From: Cyanobacteriota bacterium
Lineage (GTDB): Bacteria; Cyanobacteriota; Cyanobacteriia; Phormidesmidales; Phormidesmidaceae
NCBI GenBank assembly: GCA_027592485.1
Contig: JAQCKL010000053.1
Location: 1 to 13,867, forward strand
Length of the DNA: 13,867 bases
Reading direction: 5' to 3'
This document shows, in pieces, positions 1 to 6,224 of this stretch. A model generated the notes under the pieces. The model was not told the DNA's origin. It did not search any database and saw only the letters and a list, made by a program, of their open reading frames with translations. Numbering within the stretch: the stretch's first letter is position 1; each line of letters begins with the position of its first letter. Made by a program: the position numbers and the translations under genes.

Positions 1-838
1 CCCCATGGGTGACCCCCAAGAAACTCGCATTCAGCCCCGAAACCCAAGGGGCCGCCCCCGCCACCCCCAGGTAGCACAGGGTCAAAATAACGCGGGCAAT
101 ATTAAACACCCGCTGTTGCCCCAACTGCACCGTAAACGTGCTGATGTTGAAACGACGATCGCCTTCTAAATCTGGGATGTCCTTAAAAATCGCGATCACA
201 ACGCTGAACATCACAATGAACGCCGTTAGACCCCAGATTTTGCCAGGGATGCTTAGGGGTAACCCTAACTGGGTGCTGTAGTGCCAAAATAGACCCAGAT
301 TTACCACTGCCCCCCGTACCGTCAAAATACAAATCGACGCCCAGAATGGAAACCGTTTGAGCCTTGTTGGTGGTGATGAATAGGCCGTGCCAATCATCAA
401 GCTGATCAGAATGGTCGCCAGTAAAAACCAGCCCCCCAACACCGAGAGCACAATACTGATCGCCCCTGCCATCCCCACAATCCACCAGGCATCCTGCAGG
501 GAAAACTCTCCTGCTGCGATGGGTAAATGGGGCTTGTTGATGCGATCGATTTCCACGTCTTCGATCTGGTTTAACCCGACGATGTAGATATTCCCTGCCA
601 GGCAAGCCAGCAACGGTAAAAATAGCGAAAACGGGTTGAGTAAAGGCGTCGTGGGTAACGCTGCGGTCTGGAGCAATGTCCAGGTGATGGCAAACACCCC
701 AATGACGCTGAGACTGGTGCCGATGATGGTGTGGGGCCGCGAAAGCTTCCAAAAGGCACTCAGCCAGGGCAACGGGGTGCTAAACAGGCTGAGCTTGGGT
801 GATGACTGGGGTGGGGGAGGTGAAAAACTGGAGCCCAT
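1..838 (-). CDS. hpt: Homogentisate phytyltransferase, UbiA family (3' end cut by window edge)
   Basis: The open frame encodes 279 residues from ATG at 838 and runs off the left edge without a stop; roughly 30-40 C-terminal residues are probably missing compared with the usual 300-320. It is a polytopic UbiA-type prenyltransferase. The first Asp-rich motif is N90-QIED-VEID98-RINKP and the second is K219-DIPDLEGD227, both used to bind prenyl diphosphate through Mg2+. Several hydrophobic segments follow (about 72-88, 118-152, 165-185, 201-218, 246-265). By family knowledge it joins homogentisate and phytyl diphosphate to give 2-methyl-6-phytylbenzoquinol, the committed step to tocopherol, in the membrane. 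The N-terminus is Pro/Ser-rich and the start has no clear ribosome binding site, so a start a few codons inward is possible. It begins 5 bases after the DUF2288 stop, suggesting co-transcription. A related UbiA enzyme is possible, but the motif wording fits HPT best. Confidence 0.88.
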   Translation of the reverse strand, partial: MGSSFSPPPPQSSPKLSLFSTPLPWLSAFWKLSRPHTIIGTSLSVIGVFAITWTLLQTAALPTTPLLNPFSLFLPLLACLAGNIYIVGLNQIEDVEIDRINKPHLPIAAGEFSLQDAWWIVGMAGAISIVLSVLGGWFLLATILISLMIGTAYSSPPTRLKRFPFWASICILTVRGAVVNLGLFWHYSTQLGLPLSIPGKIWGLTAFIVMFSVVIAIFKDIPDLEGDRRFNISTFTVQLGQQRVFNIARVILTLCYLGVAGAAPWVSGLNASFLGVTHG

Positions 839-843
839 GGGGG

Positions 844-1137
844 TTAGGAGGTTTCCTGAATCAGGACGTAAGGCTGCACAATCAAGGTCTGGAATTCTCG
901 GGCGCGATCGCGATCCCAATGCTCTAGCTGCTCAGCGGTGGGCTTGGCAATCAATGCCTCACTGATCCAACGATTGACGACCGTGACCTGATCATTGGCG
1001 ATCGCCACCCCTACATCCACCAATGCCAAACCAGGGGTGACCACTACTAAGGTGTCCTTCGCCGCATGGGGTAAGAGATTATGCCACTGGGCCGCTCCCA
1101 CCAAATTAGCCAGTTCATCGCGAAGGGATTGGGTCAT
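844..1137 (-). CDS. DUF2288 family protein of unknown function
   Basis: This 97-residue acidic, soluble protein has no signal peptide or membrane segment. It resembles DUF2288 proteins, common in cyanobacteria: an N-terminal TQSLRDELA helix, a central VDVGVAIANDQV segment followed by a conserved Trp (VNRWI), and a C-terminal LIVQPYVLIQE strand. No catalytic motif is visible and I know of no established function. The ATG at 1137 matches the family start, but no strong ribosome binding site precedes it. The gene lies 67 bases after plsC, with a small hairpin in the gap, and 5 bases before hpt, so it probably shares a transcript with hpt. Recognition is from sequence memory of the family, not from a search. 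Confidence 0.8.
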   Translation of the reverse strand: MTQSLRDELANLVGAAQWHNLLPHAAKDTLVVVTPGLALVDVGVAIANDQVTVVNRWISEALIAKPTAEQLEHWDRDRAREFQTLIVQPYVLIQETS

Positions 1138-1182
1138 AGCGGCTACGAAGACGTCTGAGGGCCTATTTTACCGTGCTCGACT

Positions 1183-1196
1183 CACCCCTTGGGGTG
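1183..1196 (-). terminator. Short GC-rich hairpin after plsC
   Basis: CACCCC-TT-GGGGTG is a perfect 6-bp inverted repeat starting 9 bases beyond the plsC stop and before the DUF2288 gene. There is no T-run after it on the minus strand, so it could be a weak terminator, an RNA-processing or stabilising hairpin, or chance. Confidence 0.35.
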
Positions 1197-1204
1197 CAAC
1201 CTGC

Positions 1205-1891
1205 CTAGCGACCCTGATCATGGAGGCGGTGGATCGCTTCTACGCACTGTTGGGTCGTGGTCTCTAGGTCGGCCCGAGCAGTGGAAGGGGGTGGATTGAG
1301 GAGCGTACCAATACGGACCGTCAAGGGTACGGCGCGGGGAACATTGCCTTTGGCAAAGATGCGGTGACTGCCCCATAGACTGACGGGCAAGAGCGGCACC
1401 TGAGCTTTTGCGGCAATTAGGGCAGCCCCTAATTTGGGGGCCGGAATGCGGCCATCGGGGGTCCGGGTGCCCTGAAGGAAGATGCCCACCGCCCAGCCCT
1501 GATCCAACTGTTGTAGAGCTGAGCGGATGGCGCTGCGATCGGCCGATCCGCGCTTGACTGGATAGGCCCCATAGAGGCGGATGGCTGGGCCTAAAACCGG
1601 TACCCGAAAGAGTTCTTCCTTGGCCATATAGGACACGGGGCGGTTCATACAGACTGAGACAATCGGCGGGTCAAAGTCGCTGGCATGGTTAGCCACCACC
1701 AAGAGAGGGCCACGCCGGGGTACATTCTCAACCCCGTGGATGTGTCCCCGAAAGTAACCATGGAACATCGGACTCACTACCGACCATTTGAACAGGCGGT
1801 AGAGGGCCAGGCTAAGGGGAGATTCGCGATCACGGCTCAGGGTCAAGGGATCACGCTCCCAATCCTTGGATCTGGGCCAAGGTGCCCACAT
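1205..1891 (-). CDS. plsC: 1-acyl-sn-glycerol-3-phosphate acyltransferase (PlsC/LPLAT family)
   Basis: This membrane-associated acyltransferase would convert lysophosphatidate to phosphatidate in glycerolipid synthesis. From ATG 1891 it is 228 residues. It shows motif I NHASDFD (catalytic H69 and D74), the motif II region YPVKRGSADRSAI (110-122), a motif III-like FLQGTRTPDGR (138-148) and a motif IV-like VPLLPVSLWG (165-174). Motif III normally reads EGTR; here the codon is CAG, giving Gln140. The ATG start overlaps the fabD end by 41 bases. A TTG at 1846, 4 bases after the fabD stop with GGGAG upstream, would give 213 residues starting LTLSRDRE, closer to where I expect family starts, so the true start may be 1846. 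Overlap or near-contact with fabD indicates coupled expression. Confidence 0.9.
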   Translation of the reverse strand: MWAPWPRSKDWERDPLTLSRDRESPLSLALYRLFKWSVVSPMFHGYFRGHIHGVENVPRRGPLLVVANHASDFDPPIVSVCMNRPVSYMAKEELFRVPVLGPAIRLYGAYPVKRGSADRSAIRSALQQLDQGWAVGIFLQGTRTPDGRIPAPKLGAALIAAKAQVPLLPVSLWGSHRIFAKGNVPRAVPLTVRIGTLLNPPPSTARADLETTTQQCVEAIHRLHDQGR

Positions 1892-2741
1892 TCACGAGCT
1901 TGAGGGTTTTGCAGGTGCGTTTAATCAGACCGGTCAAGACATTGCCAGGCCCTACTTCCACGACCTGCTCAATCCCTAACTCTGGCAGTTGTAGGGTAAT
2001 TTCTCGCCACCGCACCGCACCCGTCATCTGGGCCGTTAGCCGTTGCTTGAGGGTGTCGCCATCGGTGCTGGGGGTGGGGTCAACGTTGGACAGCACCGGT
2101 AGCGTTGCCGTTTGGAAGGCTACCGCATCCAAGATCTCCTGAAACTCGCGGGCCGCAGGGGCCATTAAGGGAGAGTGGAATGCTCCGCTGACATTCAGCT
2201 TGATGGCTCGCTTGGCTTTGACGCGACCCATAAGGGTATCCACCGCTTCTGGAGTCCCTGAAATCACCACCTGGCCAGGGTTATTGTCATTGGCCAGCAC
2301 CACCCCTGCTGTTTCGGCGAGTTTGGCGTCTAGTTCTTCGCGGTCAAAGCCCATTAGCGCGGCCATCCCCCCCTCCGAGGCTTGGGACATGAGCTCGGCC
2401 CGGCGCTGGACTAATCGCAGACCGGCACTAAAGTCAAAGACCCCAGCGGTGTAGAGGGCCACATATTCCCCCAGACTATGACCGGCAACTAGATCCGGTT
2501 CGTAGCCTTGCTCCCTGAGCAGATCCACCAGCAGGCTTTCGAGAACGTAGAGACAGGGCTGGGTATAGAGGGTATTGGAGACCTTGTCGTCGGGACTTTG
2601 GCAGACAGTGGGAATCGACCATCCCAGAATGCTCTCGGCGATCGCAAACCGGTCTTGGGCCGCCTCTGATGCGAACAAATCTGTGCCCATCCCCACCGAT
2701 TGCGATCCCTGTCCGGGAAACACCCACGCTGTCTTGACCAT
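1851..2741 (-). CDS. fabD: Malonyl-CoA:ACP transacylase
   Basis: FabD transfers malonyl from CoA to acyl carrier protein in the cytosol, supplying the extender unit for type II fatty acid synthesis. The protein is 296 residues from ATG 2741, near the usual length. It has the N-terminal FPGQGSQ (8-14), nucleophile motif GHSLGE with Ser89, Arg114 in VQRRAE, catalytic His189 in GAFHSPLM, SNVDP (218-222) and the C-terminal VGPGNVLTGLIKR. A longer frame from TTG 2798 adds 19 residues unlike the family. The ATG has AGGA about 7 bases upstream and starts MVKTAWVFPGQG as expected, so I chose it. plsC follows immediately and overlaps or abuts its stop. About 100 bases separate it from the upstream GNAT gene, room for its own promoter. 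Confidence 0.96.
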   Translation of the reverse strand: MVKTAWVFPGQGSQSVGMGTDLFASEAAQDRFAIAESILGWSIPTVCQSPDDKVSNTLYTQPCLYVLESLLVDLLREQGYEPDLVAGHSLGEYVALYTAGVFDFSAGLRLVQRRAELMSQASEGGMAALMGFDREELDAKLAETAGVVLANDNNPGQVVISGTPEAVDTLMGRVKAKRAIKLNVSGAFHSPLMAPAAREFQEILDAVAFQTATLPVLSNVDPTPSTDGDTLKQRLTAQMTGAVRWREITLQLPELGIEQVVEVGPGNVLTGLIKRTCKTLKLVNVGTLAQIQGLGA

Positions 2742-2816
2742 GGCTAATCCTGAAAAAAATCCATCTCTCACTCTCTCAGTAAAAGGGACTTTAGACAAAA
2801 GTTGGCGACCCCTGCA

Positions 2817-2841
2817 CCCCTTGCCTCAGATCCCCAAGGGG
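2817..2841 (-). terminator. Inverted repeat after the GNAT gene, possible terminator
   Basis: CCCCTTG (2817-2823) and CAAGGGG (2835-2841) form a perfect 7-bp stem with an 11-base loop, starting 2 bases past the GNAT stop. On the minus strand it is followed only later by short T-rich stretches, so it is not a textbook intrinsic terminator. It lies in the fabD upstream region and could separate the fabD-plsC unit from the genes before it. Confidence 0.35.
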
Positions 2842-2842
2842 G

Positions 2843-3349
2843 TTACGCGGTGATGGTTCCGTAAAACTCCGATTTCAAAATCGCCATCACCCAGGCAGAA
2901 GCAAAGCCATTGGGGGTTTTGACCGCTTCCCGCAGGCAGCCCTCTTCCACAAAACCTAGACTCTCGTAGAGATGCCGGGCGCGGGCATTGGTGGTCATCA
3001 CATCCAGCCAGAGGCGGTTCGCCTGAAAGTCGTTAAAAGCTTTGGCGATCAACTGCTTGAGGGCCGCACGACCATAGCCGTGCCCCTTGGCTGTGATCAC
3101 GATGCGCTTGAGCAAGATCGTCTGATCAGGGTCTTGGATCCCTAGAAAAATTGAATACCCCACCGCTTGGCCATTGGCGGTATCGGTAATAATCCAGTGA
3201 CGCTCGTCTGGGTGATTGCAAGCGATGAGGTGGCGCTGCTGTGACCACTGACGAATGAACTGAGCATTTTCTGTCGCTTGCTCAGCAGCCCGAACAAACG
3301 GGAGATCGGCTTCAGTGGTAGACCGCAACGTAACCGCCGGAATTGCCAT
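2843..3349 (-). CDS. GNAT family N-acetyltransferase
   Basis: This 168-residue single-domain protein has the GNAT (Gcn5-related acetyltransferase) pattern. There is an N-terminal strand with TLRSTTEADLPFVRAAE, then strand beta4 LKRIVITAKGHGYGRAAL (80-97) holding the acetyl-CoA pyrophosphate-binding motif (Q/R-x-x-G-x-G, here KGHGYG). The C-terminal NARARHLYESLGFVEEG (121-137) carries the Asn and Tyr128 typical of the fold. The overall style is nearest the RimJ/RimL and small-molecule acetyltransferase groups, but the acceptor substrate cannot be told from sequence. It begins 11 bases after the stop of the signal-less solute-binding protein, so the two are probably translated from one message. 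No clear ribosome binding site precedes the ATG. Confidence 0.85.
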   Translation of the reverse strand: MAIPAVTLRSTTEADLPFVRAAEQATENAQFIRQWSQQRHLIACNHPDERHWIITDTANGQAVGYSIFLGIQDPDQTILLKRIVITAKGHGYGRAALKQLIAKAFNDFQANRLWLDVMTTNARARHLYESLGFVEEGCLREAVKTPNGFASAWVMAILKSEFYGTITA

Positions 3350-3360
3350 AAATGCGCGAG

Positions 3361-4101
3361 CTAAAACGGGTAGGCCTTAAAGGGAATCCACTGCCCCCAC
3401 AACTTAGCTAAGGTGCCGTCAGCAATCAGGGCATTGAGGCTATCGTTTAAGCCATCTAACAATTCTCGGTTCCCCGGCAATACCCCGACCCCAAAAGGGC
3501 GTTGGGTGGGCAACTGAAATGCAATCCGTAAGCCGCTGTCCTGAGCCTCTGCTGCCATGAGCAGGAGTTCATCCTCTACCATCGCATCAATGGTGCCCTC
3601 ATAGAGGGCCTCTAGCATTGAGGCTAAAACTTGATCCTGCCCTGAAAAGGACACCACCTCAATATCGGGGGGAAACATCTCTAGGAGTAGGTGGGTGGTA
3701 CTACCTTGCAGCACCCCCACCCGCTTGCCACTGAGATCGGCTTTAACCTCAATCGGGCTCTCTTCTTTAACCAAGATAGCGGTGTCAAACCGACCGTAGG
3801 GGCGGGTAAAGTCAGCCCAAGCCCGGCGCTCTTGGGTAATGACTTGGTTGAACCAAATCACGTCGTACTTGCCGGTGCTGAGTTCGGTATAAAAGTCTTG
3901 CATGGGGACAGGGGACCATACGGGTTCCAATCCCATGCGATCGCAGACAGCCCTGGTTACCGCTGGTTCATAGCCTAGCCGCTGCCCCTCATCCATAAAA
4001 CTCATGGGACGAGCTGCGATGTTGCTGGTGGCAATCGAGAGTTGCCCAGGCTTGACTGTGATCAAATCCACGTTGGTTTGCAAATCTAGAGTCTGCTGCA
4101 C
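3361..4101 (-). CDS. Solute-binding family 3-like protein lacking a signal peptide
   Basis: This 246-residue protein matches the periplasmic amino-acid-binding fold (SBP_bac_3): an N-terminal lobe beginning KPGQLSIATSN (18-27), ligand-loop features such as RPMSF, GYEPAVTRAVCDRMGLEP, YDVIWFNQVITQERR and DFTRPYG (98-103), then the hinge and LSGKRVGVLQGST (123-135), and a C-terminal lobe ending LAKLWGQWIPFKAYPF. The start is GTG 4101 with AGAGGGG about 7 bases upstream, a good ribosome binding site. Neither the N-terminus nor the in-frame sequence back to the preceding stop is hydrophobic, and there is no lipobox. It therefore appears cytoplasmic, unlike normal ABC-transporter binding proteins. 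No permease or ATPase gene is nearby; the only close partner is the downstream GNAT gene. It might bind an amino acid or analogue inside the cell, but this is inference. Confidence 0.82.
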   Translation of the reverse strand: MQQTLDLQTNVDLITVKPGQLSIATSNIAARPMSFMDEGQRLGYEPAVTRAVCDRMGLEPVWSPVPMQDFYTELSTGKYDVIWFNQVITQERRAWADFTRPYGRFDTAILVKEESPIEVKADLSGKRVGVLQGSTTHLLLEMFPPDIEVVSFSGQDQVLASMLEALYEGTIDAMVEDELLLMAAEAQDSGLRIAFQLPTQRPFGVGVLPGNRELLDGLNDSLNALIADGTLAKLWGQWIPFKAYPF

Positions 4102-4467
4102 AGATTTTCCCCTCTGGTTCCCCGATAAGAGTTGCCAGTTGGTCCTGATTATTTTGCCTATAAGCTAACAACCCGATCCGTCATCTGAGAAGATGACTCT
4201 CACCCTACACATCACCCTCAATGACCCGTGGGCTAGCCTATTAGGGTGCTTAGGTAAAAGGGGTAAGGCTGAATCGTTGATCGGCTTCTGATGGCTTAGA
4301 TGATTGGTTAGCGTTGCCTAAGGGCGGACAGGCAAAATCATAGACCATAAATCATAACTATAGGGTGGCGTCAATCTAACGCCCTTGACATCGGCAAAGT
4401 CACGGAACCTAGGTCCATACCAGTTCATTTACCCCAACGCCAGGCAGCCCAACCCCTGATAGTGGCC
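4102..4467. promoter_or_regulatory. 366-base intergenic region between gatA and the binding-protein gene
   Basis: I see no convincing gene here. The region should hold the end of the gatA transcript and the promoter of the binding-protein gene, both on the minus strand. It contains a perfect 7-bp hairpin (4180-4197), an 8-bp direct repeat AAATCATA at 4335-4342 and 4349-4356 (on the minus strand these read as two TATGAT, -10-like hexamers), and a small GGCGT/ACGCC inverted repeat (4367-4383). No well-spaced -35 element accompanies the TATGAT boxes, so the promoter is not assigned. Confidence 0.4.
4180..4197. promoter_or_regulatory. Perfect 7-bp inverted repeat with 4-base loop
   Basis: GTCATCT-GAGA-AGATGAC has no mismatch. 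It lies about 80 bases upstream of the GTG start of the binding-protein gene. As plus-strand RNA the loop would be a GNRA tetraloop; on the minus strand the loop is TCTC. It could be an operator half-site pair or a leader hairpin. Function is unknown. Confidence 0.45.
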
Positions 4468-4487
4468 CTAAAGGTGAGGGGTTTGGG
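4448..4487 (-). terminator. Imperfect hairpin spanning the gatA stop codon
   Basis: AGGGGTTTGGG (4477-4487), inside the last gatA codons, pairs with CCCAACCCCT (4448-4457) beyond the stop: ten base pairs with one bulged base and a 19-base loop that contains the stop codon. No T-run follows on the minus strand. It may end or stabilise the gatA transcript. Confidence 0.4.
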
Positions 4488-5919
4488 TATGCCAGGGTGT
4501 GGCTTGCTCATAGGCATAGGCGACCTCTAGCAAAGTTTGCTCTTGCAAGACATTGCCGATGAGTTGCAAGCCGATGGGTAACCCAGCCTGATCAAACCCG
4601 CAGGGCAGACTGAGGCTGGGTAGTCCCGCTAAGTTGACGGGAATAGTCATCAAATCTGAAAGGTACATGCTGAGGGGATCGTTTACCTTTTCCCCCGTTT
4701 TAAAGGCGGTGGTGGGGGTGGTGGGACAGAGAAGGACATCAACGGACTCAAAGGCTTTCTCAAAGTCCTGTTTGATCAGGGTACGGACCTTTTGGGCCTT
4801 GAGATAGTAGGCATCGTAGTACCCTGCCGAGAGGGCGTAGGTGCCAATCATGATCCGGCGTTTGACCTCGGCTCCAAATCCCGTCGCGCGGGTTTTGGTA
4901 TACATGTCCATGAGGCTGTCGTTGTTGGCCCGCAAGCCATATTTGACCCCATCATAGCGGGCCAGGTTAGAGGAGGCTTCTGACGGCGCAATGATGTAGT
5001 AGGTGGGCACCCCATAGCGGAACTGCGGGCAGGAGAGGGTCTGAACCTCGGCCCCCAGGCTTTCCAATTGGGCGATCGCGGTTTTGACCGCTGCATCTAC
5101 CACCGGGTCTAAGCCATCTCCAAAGGTTTCTTGGATAATGCCAATCTTCCGCCCTTTGCAATCGAGGCCGGGCTTGAGGGTATGAGTGTAATCAGGAATG
5201 TCAACATTGAGGCTGGTGGAATCTTTGGGGTCATGTCCAGCGATCGCTCCCAGCACAATGGCGGCATCCTCCACCGTGCGGGTTAACGGACCAATTTGAT
5301 CCAGGGAGGAGGCGTAGGCCACCAAGCCATAGCGGGAAACCAGGCCATAGGTGGGTTTGAGTCCCACCACCCCACAGAATGCCGCCGGTTGACGAATGGA
5401 GCCCCCCGTATCGGACCCGAGGGCGATCGGACATTCATCTGCTGCCACTGCTGCCGCCGAGCCCCCCGAGGAGCCCCCTGGCACCCGAGCGATATCCCAA
5501 GGGTTCGCCGTGACTTGGTAAGCCGAATTCTCGGTGGAGCTGCCCATGGCAAACTCGTCCATGTTGGTTTTGCCCAGGCAAATGGTGCCAGCCGTTGCGA
5601 GGCGTTCGGTAACGGTGGACTCATAGGGGGGAATAAACCCCTCCAGCACCTTGGAGGCACAGGTGGTTTGCACCCCTTGGGTACAGAGGTTGTCCTTCAG
5701 GGCGATCGGAATGCCCGCTAACAGACCAATGGCTTCCCCTGCGGCAATCTGCTGGTCAACCTGCTGGGCTTTGGCTAGGGCGTGATCCGCCGTGATCGTC
5801 AAAAAGCTGCGGAGTTGAGGTTCTAAGGTCTCAATGTGAGCCAGATAGCCCTGGGTGATCTCAACGGCAGAACGCTCTTTTTGGGTGAGTTGACGGTGTA
5901 ACTCGCGGATCAACGACAT
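4468..5919 (-). CDS. gatA: Aspartyl/glutamyl-tRNA amidotransferase subunit A
   Basis: GatA is the amidase subunit of GatCAB. It releases ammonia from glutamine, which GatB uses to convert Glu-tRNA(Gln) to Gln-tRNA(Gln), an essential route in bacteria without glutaminyl-tRNA synthetase. The protein is 483 residues, the expected length. The amidase-signature catalytic triad is visible as Lys75 (ALKDN), cis-Ser150 (PGGSSGGSAAAVAA) and nucleophile Ser174 (SDTGGSIRQPAA), with the usual spacing. ATG 5919 has GAGG 7 bases upstream and starts MSLIRELHRQL as in homologues. No gatB or gatC is in the window, normal for cyanobacteria, where the subunits are often scattered. It is divergent from the serine hydrolase gene. 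Confidence 0.96.
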   Translation of the reverse strand: MSLIRELHRQLTQKERSAVEITQGYLAHIETLEPQLRSFLTITADHALAKAQQVDQQIAAGEAIGLLAGIPIALKDNLCTQGVQTTCASKVLEGFIPPYESTVTERLATAGTICLGKTNMDEFAMGSSTENSAYQVTANPWDIARVPGGSSGGSAAAVAADECPIALGSDTGGSIRQPAAFCGVVGLKPTYGLVSRYGLVAYASSLDQIGPLTRTVEDAAIVLGAIAGHDPKDSTSLNVDIPDYTHTLKPGLDCKGRKIGIIQETFGDGLDPVVDAAVKTAIAQLESLGAEVQTLSCPQFRYGVPTYYIIAPSEASSNLARYDGVKYGLRANNDSLMDMYTKTRATGFGAEVKRRIMIGTYALSAGYYDAYYLKAQKVRTLIKQDFEKAFESVDVLLCPTTPTTAFKTGEKVNDPLSMYLSDLMTIPVNLAGLPSLSLPCGFDQAGLPIGLQLIGNVLQEQTLLEVAYAYEQATPWHTQTPHL

Positions 5920-5954
5920 GAAACAGCCTCAGCAAACAAGTGGGATTCAGACGC

Positions 5955-5982
5955 AATATACCGGCGCAATCTATCGGCACAA
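5955..5982 (-). promoter_or_regulatory. Candidate promoter for gatA
   Basis: On the minus strand TTGTGC (5977-5982), a 16-base spacer and TATATT (5955-5960) form a plausible sigma70-type promoter about 36 bases before the gatA ATG. It was found by eye only. Confidence 0.35.
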
Positions 5983-6126
5983 GATATCAGTATAGGAAGC
6001 ACCGGCGTTTTATCGCGTCTCTCGCGTCGGATTTCACCCTGCCCCTCAGTCCGACCGCGATGGCACGGGGCTCACTAATCGCAGCCGATCGAGCCTAGGG
6101 CAAAACATCAAGGAGTCATGGTGTGA

Positions 6127-6145
6127 GTCCCTGTTGCCAGGGGAC
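6127..6145. promoter_or_regulatory. Stem-loop upstream of the serine hydrolase promoter
   Basis: GTCCCTG-TTGC-CAGGGGAC forms seven base pairs with one bulged G and a 4-base loop, in the region between gatA and the serine hydrolase. It lies upstream of the candidate promoter at 6171-6198, so it may be a protein-binding site rather than part of a leader RNA. I do not recognise a known riboswitch around it. Confidence 0.3.
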
Positions 6146-6170
6146 GTATCTCAGGTGACAATCAGCCGCT

Positions 6171-6198
6171 TTGAAATTGAGGTAAGTTGCTCCATAAT
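6171..6198 (+). promoter_or_regulatory. Candidate promoter for the serine hydrolase gene
   Basis: TTGAAA (6171-6176), a 16-base spacer and CATAAT (6193-6198) resemble a sigma70 promoter. Transcription would start near 6205, giving a short leader of about 20-30 bases before the start codon. Confidence 0.42.
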
Positions 6199-6224
6199 CT
6201 CAAGTTAAGTTTGTTGTACTCTCT

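Noticed and set aside
183..752. Minus-strand ORF of 189 codons inside the hpt region
   Set aside because: Its translation is His/Arg-rich and unlike any family I know, while another frame of the same strand gives an uninterrupted UbiA prenyltransferase with both Asp motifs.
2742..2798. Longer FabD N-terminus from TTG 2798
   Set aside because: The extra 19 residues do not resemble FabD, and the inner ATG at 2741 has a ribosome binding site and the standard family start.
4193..4291. 32-codon plus-strand ORF in the gatA-binding-protein gap
   Set aside because: The ATG lies in the hairpin arm without a proper ribosome binding site, it opposes the surrounding gene direction, and the peptide has no distinctive feature.
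5283..5721. Long alternative-frame ORFs over gatA on both strands
   Set aside because: They are Pro/Arg/Trp-rich by-products of GC-rich codons in gatA, which is intact and fully motif-bearing in its own frame.
6110..6126. AAGGAG followed by ATG-GTG-TGA, looking like a two-codon leader ORF
   Set aside because: The spacing of 2 bases is too short for good initiation and the site lies upstream of the best candidate promoter, so it may not be transcribed with the gene.
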